A stretch of 64,000 nucleotides of DNA. Source: Coprinellus micaceus. Its lineage: Eukaryota; Basidiomycota; Agaricomycetes; Agaricales; Psathyrellaceae. The position numbers and the translations under genes were made by a program. The DNA lies in assembly GCA_951394405.1 (NCBI GenBank), contig OX596337.1, positions 3,348,001-3,412,000 on the forward strand, read 5' to 3'. The notes under the pieces were generated by a model that saw nothing but the letters and a program-made list of their open reading frames with translations, was not told the origin of the DNA and searched no databases. Of the stretch, positions 9,372 through 20,001 are shown piece by piece; within the stretch, counting starts at the first letter, position 1, and each line of letters starts with the position of its first letter.

Positions 9372-11816
9372 CTAGTAATAAACAGCCTGCTGCTGGCCTT
9401 GGTCAACGTACCCCTCGTACTGCCCAGGGTGAGGCTGCGACATCTCCATGTATGGGGGATATCCGTACGCCTCAGGGTAGTAGTATTGTTGGGCGTAGGG
9501 GTTGTAGGGCATCATCTGAGGAGGCATCTGCTGCTGGGGCTGCTGCGCAGAGGTTTCATCAGCCTGCACGCCGTTGACAGCATCGTACGAAGGAGGCAGG
9601 CTGTTCCCGTCTGAGGGAGTGCTACTCGATGGATAAAAGCTCTCCCCATTCGTTGCCTGGCTGGGGGGAAGTGGACGCGAAGGTTCGAAAGCTGTGGCGG
9701 TCGTGCGGAGCTTCGACGGGCCGCGGTTCGCCACTACAGCCTTCCCGTTCGGTGGCGACCTGTGTGGCTCAGGTGCATCCGGGGCACGGATTTCGAGGCG
9801 GGCATTGGGACGGGGGAAGGAGAAGATGGGCGCGCCGGTCGCAGGGTCAATGAAGGTGTTCATAGGGTTCATAGGTGGGGTGTGGGAGGGGGGTTGAGCC
9901 AAGAAGTCGGGGGACATGGACGTCATGGAGATGGAAGAAGGGTGTCGGACATGACCGTAATGGTGAGGTGGCATTATAGGTTGGGGATTATACATGGGAG
10001 GGGGAGGGGGAGCTTGAAGGTAGACAGGACGACCAGTCGCCATTTCGTAAGGCATGCCGTGGTGGTTGATAGCGATACCAGGAGGTAGTGGTGCTTGGGG
10101 GAATGCGTAAGGTGAGCCGTACACAGGCGACGGTTGAGAAATGGCAGGTGGGGGAGGGGTGAAGACCGTCTGGAGGGGAGGGAGAATAGGTCGCTGGTCG
10201 CTTGGCGACATTTCTAGTGCCTCGCCGCCTTGGCTTGGGTTTCGGAGAACGGCTTCCTCGGTCAGGGCCTGTCGGCCGGGGTCGTGGAAAGTAGGCTCGA
10301 TGGCGAGCTGCTCCAGCTGGGACACAACGGCAGGACTGGGCTGGCCTGAACGTGTATCGTCTGACGCGACTTGCGAATTCGATAGGGGCGCATTGATCAC
10401 CAGACCTGGAGGGAGTTCTGGAACAGTGGGGAGAACTGGTTCAGTAGCGAGTGGTTGTTGCGCAACGGGTTCTGTGGCAGTGGGCAGTTTTGACTCGAGT
10501 GGTTGTTCATCCTTCCGTTTGGGAATCCGGACAACGTACTGCAGTTGAGGCAAGTTTGCTGGTTTTGATGCTTGTGTAGCGTCGGGTGTGGGCTTCGCGG
10601 GTCCAGATCCACCCTCCAGTTTGACGACTCGTGGCTGCTTGCCGGGAACCTTCACCCGCACACGAACCCTCGACTTCGGCTCGTAGAAGAGGGCAGCTGG
10701 CGTAAGCTGGGACTGAACGTTTTCAGGCTTCACAGTGGGTTTAGAGCGGAATGCTGGCGCAGGCAGTCCCGCTCTTGGGATGGGCTGTGGCTTGAACGTT
10801 CCTCGACCTCTGCCCGCCATACCACCGCGACCACCGCGAATTGCTCCCCTTCCTCGCGTTACCTCCTGCCTCGCCTGACGTTCGTCCTCCTTCTTCTTCA
10901 TCTCTTCAAAGCCGTCGTGGGTCCAAGCACGTTCCACAGGAGGGAGTTCCTCGGTGGTGACTTCGACAGAGCTGTGGGAAGCGTGGCCACCACGACCTCC
11001 GCCACGACCCCCAAAGCCTCGCCCTCGCCCACGCCCCTGCCACTGCCCTCTCCACCAGCCACTCAGACTTCGCAGGTCCTTGTCCATCAAGCGATCGTCA
11101 TGTCCCCAGAATCCACCGACCTTGGGAACGTACGATGGATCCTTCTCCAGCCGCTCTTGGTATGCTTGACGAGCGGTCTGACCGAATTTGCGAGGTGGAG
11201 GCTGTGATCCAGGCCCCGCCGTTGGCTCGGGCGAAGCGGCTGCTTCTGGCTCTTCCTCGACTGCCTCTGGCTCTTGGGCTGGGGGTGCCGGGGATGTAAA
11301 ACTTGCAGCCTTCTTGTGTTTCTGCTTCCTCGATTTCTTCGTAGGCTGGGGAGGGATCTTGGCAGTCCCGCTGAACTCCGCAAACTCGATTACTGGGAGT
11401 CCTGCAGCTCCATTCTCGTGTTCATCGGTGACCATCTCGGACCAGGCCAACGAGGGTTCGAAGGGTTCGAAGAATGGTGCCACAGCCCCATTGATGTGTG
11501 CGACGCCTTCGACAGCAACTGGCTTGCTCATAGCGGGAGCCTGAATATTGGAGGGGACGTCCTCTGAGCCAGGTTCGGTGTCGGAGTCGTCGGTGGCAGA
11601 ATCGGATGATGATGAACGATCGTCGTCGTCGTCGGCCTCGGACTCGGAGGTGGCTGCTTCACGCTCGACTTCATCATCGCTCTCGAACCCGGCCCTGGCC
11701 CTCCTTCTCCTCGGTGCCCTCTTTTTCCTGGACTGCGCCTTGTGTGGACCATCCTTGGATGAAGCTGCTTTGACAGGTGGCTGGGCGGGCGAGGCGGTGA
11801 GTTCGGACGGAGACAT
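9372..11816 (-). CDS. Barentsz / CASC3 (MLN51)-type exon-junction protein
   Basis: An 814-residue, mostly disordered protein with one recognisable module: a Btz domain at about residues 210-290. Key features are DPSYVPKVGGFWGHDDR, followed by RSLSGWWRGQW, and ERAWTHDGFEEMKKKEDERQ, the tryptophans and acidic/aromatic pattern used by CASC3 to wrap around eIF4A3. Between these blocks lies a glycine-arginine RGG region (about 250-265) and more RG repeats follow, typical for RNA binding. The N-terminus is a basic KKRAPRRRRAR stretch followed by acidic Ser/Asp runs; the C-terminus is Pro/Gln/Tyr-rich. The ATG at 11816 is used; an upstream in-frame TTG is not. Likely role: cytoplasmic exon-junction complex and mRNA localisation or decay. 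Confidence 0.8.
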   Translation of the reverse strand: MSPSELTASPAQPPVKAASSKDGPHKAQSRKKRAPRRRRARAGFESDDEVEREAATSESEADDDDDRSSSSDSATDDSDTEPGSEDVPSNIQAPAMSKPVAVEGVAHINGAVAPFFEPFEPSLAWSEMVTDEHENGAAGLPVIEFAEFSGTAKIPPQPTKKSRKQKHKKAASFTSPAPPAQEPEAVEEEPEAAASPEPTAGPGSQPPPRKFGQTARQAYQERLEKDPSYVPKVGGFWGHDDRLMDKDLRSLSGWWRGQWQGRGRGRGFGGRGGGRGGHASHSSVEVTTEELPPVERAWTHDGFEEMKKKEDERQARQEVTRGRGAIRGGRGGMAGRGRGTFKPQPIPRAGLPAPAFRSKPTVKPENVQSQLTPAALFYEPKSRVRVRVKVPGKQPRVVKLEGGSGPAKPTPDATQASKPANLPQLQYVVRIPKRKDEQPLESKLPTATEPVAQQPLATEPVLPTVPELPPGLVINAPLSNSQVASDDTRSGQPSPAVVSQLEQLAIEPTFHDPGRQALTEEAVLRNPSQGGEALEMSPSDQRPILPPLQTVFTPPPPAISQPSPVYGSPYAFPQAPLPPGIAINHHGMPYEMATGRPVYLQAPPPPPMYNPQPIMPPHHYGHVRHPSSISMTSMSPDFLAQPPSHTPPMNPMNTFIDPATGAPIFSFPRPNARLEIRAPDAPEPHRSPPNGKAVVANRGPSKLRTTATAFEPSRPLPPSQATNGESFYPSSSTPSDGNSLPPSYDAVNGVQADETSAQQPQQQMPPQMMPYNPYAQQYYYPEAYGYPPYMEMSQPHPGQYEGYVDQGQQQAVYY

Positions 11817-12243
11817 GCTGGATATGAGATGCAATTAATTGAACAAAAGAGCTCCTCCTCGCGATGAAGGTTAATTGCAAGACTTACCTGATCAAAGGGT
11901 AGTGTAAATGGGATGCACGCTAGTTGAAGAAAATGATGAGAGATGGTGGGTCGGTATCTTAGTGAGTAATATGGCAAGAAACACGTTTTTCAGCAGCCTT
12001 GAAGGGATATCGGCGCCTAGTAGACGGTCTGAAAGGAAATGGGGAGGGAGTGTGTTGTTGGTGAGTCGAACAGCAGTGGCTCCGAGATAGTCACAAAGAT
12101 TCGCTGGCCGATTCAATCTCCGACCATCTCCGCTTGAATCCTCCTTCCCCACATTCCAATTTCCACTCCATCAGCCTTCCCCGCACAGGAACCGGCAATG
12201 GCTGTCCCAGACCCGGTCCTCGCTCTCTTCCCCACACCCACCC
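11817..12243. promoter_or_regulatory. Divergent promoter with a leader intron on the Barentsz-like side
   Basis: 427 bp separate the two divergent start codons. On the minus strand a donor (CAG|GTAAGT, 11887) and an acceptor (ATCCAG, ending 11818) bound a 70-bp intron that ends one base before the Barentsz-like ATG. This places an intron in the 5' UTR. The splice signals are seen directly; that the leader exon is transcribed is inference. Confidence 0.55.
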
Positions 12244-13628
12244 ATGGATCCCCAACACCCAGAGAGCTTCAACCATAGGAAAGAACTCCTCTCGACTGGG
12301 AGGACCTACCATTTCGTGCGTGCATCATATCGGTAGTCGTCGAACAAGAACGCCCATTGTTTACATCCAGATCGACCAATTGCCGGATAATTACGACCCC
12401 AAGCGGCATCCTACATTGCTGTGTATCCATGGATTCCCCGACTCCTGGTGCGTGTTCTTCCTATTAACTCTGTGGTAACAGCCTTACGCGACCATTAGGT
12501 ACGGTTGGCGATACCAGATCGGCCCCTGGGTCCGTCGAGGCTGTCGCGTCGTGGTCCCGGACATGCTGGGCTATGGCGAAACCTCCAAACCCACAGCTGC
12601 AGAGGAGTACACCACCAAAAAGCTTTCTGCAGACCTTGCCGCGTTGCTAGATATTCTGGGAATCCGAAAGGCTGTGCGTAATCCCTTTCACGAGATAAAC
12701 GAAGATAACTGACACATCTTCACTAGGTCGTCATTGGCCATGACTGGGGATCTTTCACAGCGGGCAGATTTGCGTTGTGGCATCCAGACCGACTCTTGGC
12801 CCTCATAATGTCAGTATGCCGTCGTCGATGTTTTCATTCCATGGCCGAACCTTCAATTATCCAGGTTGAGCGTTCCATACACGCCTCCCTCGAAGGAATA
12901 CATATCCCTGCCCGAGGTTGCGCAGCGTGCTCCTAATTTAGGGTATCAGCTCTATTTCAACGACTCAAAGTCATCCGAAGAAATCCTTGCTAAGGTAGGT
13001 TTGAAATTACGGCAAATCGAAGTCTCGTAGCTCATAGCTCCCAGCTTCCCAACTTTGTCAGCCTCATGTACCAGGCTCCGAAGAAGGTTTCCAACGCCAA
13101 GGTTAAGTTTACCCCCGAGGGCGCTTTAACAAGGATTCTTCACGACCCTGCGACCCTAAAGGGCCTTCCAACCATTCTAACAGACCAGGTAAGTGTCCCT
13201 GGTTTCGAGGGCAATGGCGATCACCAACACGCCCCAGGAAAGAGCCTTTTATATTCAAGAACTCGGGAAGGGGATGAATGGTCCCCTGAACTACTATCGT
13301 ACCACGCTCCATCGATACGAAGAAGAGAAAGGTACTGCGTCCTGTGACTCCCCTGATCCGTCTACTAACTCTTCGACCAGCCGCTAGTTTACCCGCGCAG
13401 TTGCGCCCCGATCTACCATACCTCTTTATTTGGGGGACCAACGACTCTACTGTCGTCTCCCATGTGGTGGGTAAGGCGCAGAAGTTTATTTCACGGTACC
13501 AAGATATCGCAATCGAAGGAAGAGGCCACTGGTTGATGGTGGAGGCAAAGGACGAAATCACCGAACAAATAATTAATTGGCTTGACGAGCTGACTTGCTC
13601 CCGGCCAAGAAGGGACCACAAACTGTAG
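12244..13628 (+). CDS. Epoxide hydrolase-like alpha/beta hydrolase
   Basis: Eight exons (12244-12315, 12371-12447, 12499-12673, 12727-12809, 12865-12994, 13045-13188, 13238-13331, 13381-13628) encode 340 residues. Motifs of the soluble epoxide hydrolase family are in order: the oxyanion-hole turn HGFPDSW, VPDMLGYGETSKP, the nucleophile elbow GHDWGS with catalytic Asp, a cap domain containing the NYYR element whose Tyr can protonate the epoxide, the acid in WGTNDSTV and the catalytic His in GRGHW. The enzyme should open epoxides to diols in the cytosol (no signal peptide, no membrane segment). Introns are 49-55 bp. Substrate is unknown; fungal members act on xenobiotics or lipid epoxides. Confidence 0.88.
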
Positions 13629-14079
13629 CATATTGAAATTATACGTCTTTGGCTTTAAGCAACAAACAATTTTGCCAGAATCGCCGGAACCCTCTCGAAA
13701 CGACCACGCAAAGCTACTAAGCGCTCGTTGATCACGTAATGACGTGCCTGCCACAGAACACGCACGTGGCTGTGCCCAAATGCAGTCAGAAGGCGGATCC
13801 GAGCCTCTGAAGCCTTTCGAACCTTTTCCCTTGACCACCACCATCTCCGTTGCTGGTCTTGCCACCTATTCCCCGGAAACCGCCATTCCGTACGTGGATA
13901 GAACACTCAGGCATACTTGGTATGTAGGCGATAGCAATTTGTTGAGCACAGAGATCCGAATGCTTTCTCAGAGCTTTGTACCATTTGCGACATAGTTCGA
14001 GCGACATCTGCATCCCACCTCGCCACAGCTCCCCAACGGACGAGAAACTGAACCAGACCCCACTTCGACGACAAAAATC
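13629..14079. other. Spacer: epoxide hydrolase 3' UTR and TFIIB promoter
   Basis: 450 bp with no credible gene. An 83-codon frame at 13744-13995 lacks any known domain and overlaps the expected TFIIB promoter. Confidence 0.5.
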
Positions 14080-15222
14080 ATGGCATTCAATCAGCCCTTC
14101 CCTCTCGCGGCTCCCAAAGGACCCACCGCGCCCATATACGGGCCCGACCTCTCAGTCCGCCTGATTTGCCCAGAGTGCAGGGACCCCAACCCTCAAATCG
14201 TCGAGGAGTTTGGTTCAGGAGACCTCGTTTGCGGGAACTGTGGCTTGGTGCTGGGTGACAGGATCGTTGACACGCGGAGTGAATGGCGGGTAAGTGACGC
14301 GTTTCACGCACATTGTTTCCTTATCACCTGCCACCATTTTCCTACCGTCTCAGTCTAAAGGAACTGGGTAACATGTGAACTAACTCTACTACAGACGTTC
14401 GCCAACGACGAGGGTGACGATCCTTCGCGTGTCGGTGCAGCGTCTGACCCTCTTATGGAGGGCATGGATCAGCTAGAGACCCTCATCAGCTTCCGAGACG
14501 GCGGGTCTGGCACAGCCCAAGAACTCCAGCGTGCCGCCTCGCGTCAACAGGGCTCCCGCTCTGAGCGCAGCGTCCTGACCGCGTTCCGCGAGATCTCCAC
14601 CTGGTGTGATCAGTTCTCTCTTCCCAAGATCATCAGCGACATTGCGAAGCAACTGTACAAACGGTCGGACGAGGAGAAACTGCTGCGTGGAAAGCCGTTG
14701 GAGGCCGTCATTGCCGCGTGCATCTTCATTGCGTGCAGACAGGCGCACGTCCCACGTACGTTCAAGGAGATCTGCAACTTGACACACGTATCGAAGAAGG
14801 TGTTGGGTCAGTGCTACAAGGCACTCGAGCAGGCGTTCAACTTGCAGCCTGGGGCCGCTGCGCATTCGAACGGTCCCACTGCAGGTCCCGAAGCATTGCT
14901 TGTGCGATACTGCAACCACCTCAACCTTCTGCCGAATGTTCAGGGTGTGTGCTCGGAAATCATCATTGCCGCGCGAGAGCATGGGATTGCGGATGGTAGG
15001 AGTCCTGTGTCGATTGCTGGTGGTGCGATTTACTTCACATGCCAGCTGATGGGGCACGACGTGAAGATTTCGGAGATTAGCGGGGTGGCAGGGGTCAGCG
15101 AGGGTACAATCAAGTTGGTGTATCGGTTGTACTACGCCGACAAGGAAAAGCTGGTGAAGAAAGAGTGGATTGATGACGGTAAGGTGGACTTGGCGAGGTT
15201 GAAGTATGAGGCGCCCAAGTAG
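14080..15222 (+). CDS. Transcription initiation factor IIB (TFIIB)
   Basis: Two exons (14080-14289, 14395-15222) encode 345 residues, the usual TFIIB size. An N-terminal zinc ribbon has its four cysteines at CPEC (residues about 30-33) and CGNC (about 52-55). The B-reader/linker follows ([16 protein letters not shown]), then two cyclin folds: the first includes [17 protein letters not shown] and [16 protein letters not shown], the second [15 protein letters not shown] and [20 protein letters not shown], both with the canonical repeat signature. It recruits RNA polymerase II to the TATA-binding protein and selects the start site. Single-copy essential nuclear factor; no anomaly seen. Confidence 0.95.
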
Positions 15223-15475
15223 GCTGCTTTGCGATGGACCCCCCTTTACTGTGGGTGGTGGTGGTTGGGTTCTCGGCTCCCCTGGGTTTAGTGGATGGAT
15301 GGGTTGTACATATGACGACGGGCGTCTCCCTTCATTTGGTGTATATTATGCATTATATGGTCTTCTCTCATTAATCCATGTCCATCTTTTGCTCCCAGTT
15401 CCTCCCAGTTGCGAATTATCCAGAAAGGACAGTAGTAGTTGGACATAAGAGATTGCCAGACGAAAACGAAGGAAA

Positions 15476-17324
15476 TCAGAATTTGAAGCCCCCAGCAAGA
15501 CCCATAACATCACCCGGATCCACACGCTCCTTGAGAGTCCTCAACCGCGGGATATTCGACCCATACACCCGGTTAAGCGGCATCCTGTTCGACGCATAGT
15601 TGGGGTACAGAGAAACCGAGTCCAAGTTGCTCTGCCCTTGACTCGTGGCAGCAGCTACCAAGGCCCTGGCGCTCTCCAGGACGGAAGCCTGGAAGGTTGA
15701 GTCTTCGATGGGGAGGAGCCAGCCGAAGAAGATGTTGAAGGGAGAGTAGAAATGGTCGCGGGAGGGTGGATAAGCGGTCTCGCCTTGGGAGTTGTGTGAG
15801 TAGATGTTGGGTAGAAAAGGCTCGACGGCGTAGGAGAAAAAGATTCCTGAGCGGAGGGTGAGTTCCTTGCCCCAGTACTAGAGAACCTCGTGAGCAATTT
15901 GTAGACACTTTTAAGGGACACTCATGCTAAACGCACCTCGGTTTGATTTACCACAGCGTCGATAAACTCAGGGGAGTAATCGAGGACGGGGACCATCTGG
16001 AAGTGCGAACGAAGCCCATTCGTGAACTGGACAGGGGACGCCTTCACGAGAGAAAGGAAGGAGCGTGTCTCGACATCCTTGGTGAAATGAGGCACCGCAA
16101 GGAATGAGTCGAAAATGCCCGCAGGAGGAGTGGGGCCGTCGTAGAACATCAAAAGACTGATGCCAGCATCGAGACCGATATAGTTGTATGTGGTAATGAT
16201 AGACGCCTTAGGATCTGTCACGTTGGCGGAGAACGCGGCGGTTGCAGCGGAAATGGCGGGGATGCGCGCGCGGGTGTAAGTGGCCACACCACCCTATTTC
16301 ATATGTTTAGGATTGGGTTGGGATGGGGAAAGCGATGGTGCGTACCCAAACCTGACCCTGAGGATGGGTCTTCAGCGTGAACTTCGTAACGATGCCCTAT
16401 GAAAGATGTCATGATTAGGTGGTACTCAAGGCGGTGTATGGGACCATTCAACTCACGAAGTTGTTCAAGCCACCCTTCAAGCCCCAGAACAGCTCAGAAT
16501 CCGAATCAGCGGTGACAGCCACAACGGAGCCATCAGGCTTGACAAGCTCGTACGCAACAACGGTATCTACCGTGAGGCCGAACTGGTTGGTCTTCCAAGA
16601 GTAACCTTTGAGCGAAATGGTGAGCTTCCCAAACCGCAGTAAGTAGAGGGCTTCGAGTAGGACGGACCTCCGCCAAGAGTGAACCCAGCGACACCGACGC
16701 CATGTACCCTTCCGCCAACGACGTTTACGCCGTAAGGCTCGAGTGCTTCATAGACGTCGTCCCATATGAGGCCAGCACCGACCTCTGCTGTCTGAGTATC
16801 CGGGTCATACTTGACCTCTGAGAATTTAGCCATGGAGATGTGTACACCCTCTGTGGATGAGAACCCTGGGTTGGTGCTGTGTCCTCCGCCTTTCACCGCG
16901 AATGGGGTACGGGTCTCGCTGACGATGTTTAACTACTCGAACGTGAGCGATTTTTACGAGCAAGCGACGGAAGGGTGGGTTGCGATAGATGAGTACACTT
17001 ACCACATGCCCGACCTCTGCGGCGGTCGAAGGCTCGACAACACACTCGCTATACTGGACACTGGCACTGGACCAATGACTTATACCTTTATGGTATTTGG
17101 GGTGCCCTTCCATTCAGCCAGCGTCATCAGTGTCGCCAGAGGTGTGTCCAGGACCTCCACACACCTAGATAGTACACATCCGTCGAGTCTGGTGTTTCCT
17201 CTCGAATTCTCTTGCAGATAGGGTCGAAGATGCCCCTCTCCCCAAGCTCCAGTTTCGGGTTGGCGGAGGCACAGAGGGCAGAGGCGAGCACAGTCAAGGC
17301 TAACTGGGCTTTATAGGCAACCAT
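15476..17324 (-). CDS. Secreted FAD-linked oxidase, BBE-like (PCMH-type)
   Basis: Seven exons on the minus strand (17324-17165, 17106-17003, 16932-16668, 16605-16457, 16396-16346, 16293-15937, 15877-15476) encode 495 residues. Residues 1-22 form a signal peptide. The FAD domain shows YHKGISHWSS, CVVEPSTAAEVGHV, then FAVKGGGHS (pyrophosphate loop), VGAGLIWDDVYEAL, GRVHGVGVAGFTLGGG and WGLKGGLNNFGIVTKF, the diagnostic run of the berberine-bridge/6-hydroxynicotine oxidase family. The C-terminal BBE segment has YPNYAS near the end. The His of GGGHS can carry a covalent flavin; a second Cys linkage is not evident. Likely an extracellular carbohydrate or alcohol oxidase producing hydrogen peroxide. 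Substrate cannot be told. Confidence 0.88.
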
Positions 17325-17434
17325 GGTTGGAGGGAGGACTCAGAAAGAGTGAGGAAGGGAACGGAAGGGGAAAATGAAAGGAATGGCACCCCGAGCTGGG
17401 AAGTGAAAAGAATAATTATCACCCTACGCAACCG

Positions 17435-17441
17435 CTTTATA
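17435..17441 (-). promoter_or_regulatory. TATA box of the FAD oxidase gene
   Basis: TATAAAG on the minus strand, about 110 bp upstream of the ATG at 17324. The distance fits the core promoter of a strongly expressed secreted-enzyme gene. Confidence 0.55.
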
Positions 17442-18718
17442 CTCTTCGCCCTCCTGGGCCCCGCCAGCGAAGGGAGAATCGCGCTAAACCGAGTTAAGTC
17501 AGCCAGTCATGATGAATGATACGGACGTCAGGGTTGCAGAGATCTCGGGATTTTACCATTACATATGACGCTGAGGCAAATGCGCAACCTTGGAAGAGAG
17601 AAGCCGGCAACGAGCCCCACTCGAGCAGGAGAGGTCGCCCGAGTCCGGCAGAAGTTGGAACTAGCGCTGATCAGACAAAACGGGATTTGGTCTGCCATAA
17701 AAGGCCACGCGATTTGCTTGATGATTCTGCTTCAAAATGTTTCTGACATGAGAATACTTACGTTTCATTGAAACCTCAATTAACAAAGAAAACGCACCTC
17801 TGAAGCGAAGAAGATAGAAGGAGGTATTAGGTGCCCATCGCCGACGACCCTTGTTCTTCGAGCAAAGTGTTTACAAAATCGAGCAGGGACGGACGGACAT
17901 TCGTCCCGATCCCTTCTCGTTGCTGTGCAAGCTCGCCAGGTTGGGGAGTAATGAATGCAGACAACACCAGCATTTGTCACTCAAGCGGACTGTCCCAGCC
18001 CATACCGAGTGACGTCGCTTGTGGAGGTCGAGGGGAGTTGGAGGAATGACGCACAACTCTCCTTCGAGATTTCGCGGATCGCCCTGGGTGGTGTTCGACA
18101 AACGGTGATTCGGGGGATCTTAGCACACCAGAGGCCGCCCTGTAGATAGGCAATTCTATCAGTAAGAGAAGTTGCTCGGTCCGTTAAGAAATCGGAGAAC
18201 GTACGCTTGGGTTGATTGAATCCAACACCCTCCAATTGCTTCTCAACCGAACCTGCGGAAGAGGCATAAGGAGGTCGACGATCTCGGAGTCCAAGCCCGG
18301 AAGAGACAAGGGTTTTCTGTTTGAATCCCTCTCCCTTCTCCCTCCTACCATACTTCACGACCGTCATTGGAGTGGGAGGTGAGAAGTGTTGTGCGCGACG
18401 GCGATGTCAATTTACGCAGCTTACGCGGCGCTTGCAAAGTGAGCAGGGTCTGCTGGCAAAATACCCCGGTGTGACGTTACTGGCTGGCGGATTGCACACC
18501 AGTCTCAAGTTTCCGCCGATTCGAGAAGGTCTGACTTGTCCAGACGCAATCGCCCCTCGGACAGTGACCAGTAAGTTTGTACGCATCTCAGGGCCTGGCT
18601 GGAGGCGAGTGGGACAATAAAGGGACTTCTGGACGGTGGGCAGAGCAAGTCCAGCCGCAGGATAGCGAGAGTGGTAAGCAACAAATACAAAAGTGAGAAC
18701 CACGAACAGAGAGAATTA
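17442..18718. other. Mostly gene-free spacer between FAD oxidase and Rrs1
   Basis: About 1.3 kb. Apart from the weak minus-strand candidate at 17981-18367 (own entry), I see no coding, RNA or repeat signal. It holds the promoter of the FAD oxidase on one side and the 3' UTR of the Rrs1 gene on the other. Small frames on both strands have no recognisable domains. Confidence 0.4.
17981..18367 (-). CDS. Possible small gene, unrecognised
   Basis: An ATG at 18367 opens a 128-codon frame with a plausible charged start (MTVVKYGRREKGEGFKQK). A GTACGT donor (near 18205) and an acceptor CTACAG (near 18146) could remove an intron, after which the frame stays open to the TGA at 17981. No domain, signal peptide or membrane segment is visible. 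It may equally be chance; confidence is low. Confidence 0.2.
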   Translation of the reverse strand: MTVVKYGRREKGEGFKQKTLVSSGLGLRDRRPPYASSAGSVEKQLEGVGFNQPKRTFSDFLTDRATSLTDRIAYLQGGLWCAKIPRITVCRTPPRAIREISKESCASFLQLPSTSTSDVTRYGLGQSA

Positions 18719-19802
18719 TCATCTCCGTCCCTTTCCTCCCCTCCCACCCCTCCCTCCCCTTCCACCCCTCGCACCAGACAACGCCGCCGCGCCCTGGCCC
18801 TTGCTCGCAAACCGAATCGCCTTGCGCGCGTTGAGAGTGTTGTCCGGCTCGTCTCCGCGGTGCGTCTTGCGTATTTTCCGCGAGTCGCTGTCCATGCTCG
18901 AGAGGAGCTTGAGCGCCGTTTTTTGTTCGTCGGCCACGGGTGTCTCCGTGGGGTCGAACTATAGCAGAGTTAGTCACTGAGAGTGAGGGAATGGGGACAA
19001 CACACCTTCCGCTTGACACCACGCATCTTCTTTTCGCCCTCCAGCTTTTTGTCAAATTTGCCCATGCTCGCGGTGCTCATCCGCGTGGTGGCGAGTGTTT
19101 TTTCGAGTTCGGTCTTGCGTGACGACGATCCGCCCCGGGCGATGTTGGCCACCCGTTGTTTTTCGTTCTTGGCTGTCCGCTCCTTGCGCTCTTGGCGGGC
19201 AGCGAGTTGCGGGTTATGGTCAGCGTCTGCAGAACATGAGTGGAGGCTCTAAAATGCTGAGAGTTGTTCGCGCACCAGCATTCCTCGGCACCTCCGTAAG
19301 CCACTGCTCCTCCACCTCCTTGTTCTTCCCGTCCTTGCCCCACCGGTTCACCCACTCCTGCTTCTCCTCATCCCACACCCTCTTATCCTTCTTGCGATGC
19401 GAAATACCCTTTGCCGCGGCGAACTTCTCCCACTTGGTCTGTAGTTTGGGCTTCGGGAGGGGTTTTGCACGGGGGAGCTGGTAAACGCGAGACGGGAGCT
19501 GCGCGAGCGGACCGTAGTCCGATTTTGTGGTGGGCAAGCCGAAGAGGGCCCCAATGAGAGCTTGGGTGCCGTCTCGTGCGAGGTTTTGGAGGTGCTCTTC
19601 GAGGTTTTCGGTATAGGATTCTTCGTCAATTGGGTTGAGATCTGTAGCCATTAAATGACCAGAATCGATTTCGAGGGGAGTTTCCTTGTCCACTTGGACA
19701 TTTTGTCTGTGATTTCGACGTCAGTACAATCTTCAGACACCCAGTAGCACGATGCACTTACTCTCTTGCCTTTTGGGCGTCTAATATATTCGAAACGTCC
19801 AT
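18719..19802 (-). CDS. Ribosome biogenesis regulator Rrs1
   Basis: Four exons (19802-19762, 19706-19276, 19226-19006, 18958-18719) encode 310 residues. The RRS1 domain is clear: an N-terminal MDVSNILD, then DLNPIDEESYTENLEEHLQ, ALIGALFGLPT, YGPLAQLPSRVYQLPRAKPLP and TKWEKFAAAKGISHRKKDKR followed by VWDEEKQEWVNRWGKDGKNK. The tail is basic and ends in a Gly-Arg-rich stretch (RGGRGGRGGRGGKGRR). Rrs1 works with Rpf2 to load the 5S RNP into pre-60S particles in the nucleolus. Introns are short (47-55 bp). It is divergent from TAF12 with 199 bp between start codons. Confidence 0.93.
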
Positions 19803-20001
19803 AGTCGTTTTGGAGAAAACCAGAAATTGCATTTCTTGGCGGCAATCGCCCTTTGTTTGTCCTCGAAGCCTTCGCCATTCCTGCCAAGCACTGTGTTCCT
19901 GATTTGGCAGGACCATCAATCTCATTATCCAAGCAACCTGCGCCTTCATCTCTTGCTTCTTGACCCCATTATCCCCCGTTTCTCTATTCTATTCACGCCC
20001 G
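19803..20001. promoter_or_regulatory. Divergent Rrs1 / TAF12 promoter
   Basis: Only 199 bp lie between two divergent start codons, so the two genes probably share control elements. No clear TATA box is seen. Confidence 0.5.

Noticed and set aside
9399..11544. Several plus-strand frames of 70-210 codons
   Set aside because: All are antisense shadows of the GC-rich Barentsz-like gene.
13744..13995. 83-codon frame between epoxide hydrolase and TFIIB
   Set aside because: No homology features, overlaps the TFIIB promoter region, and lacks splice support.
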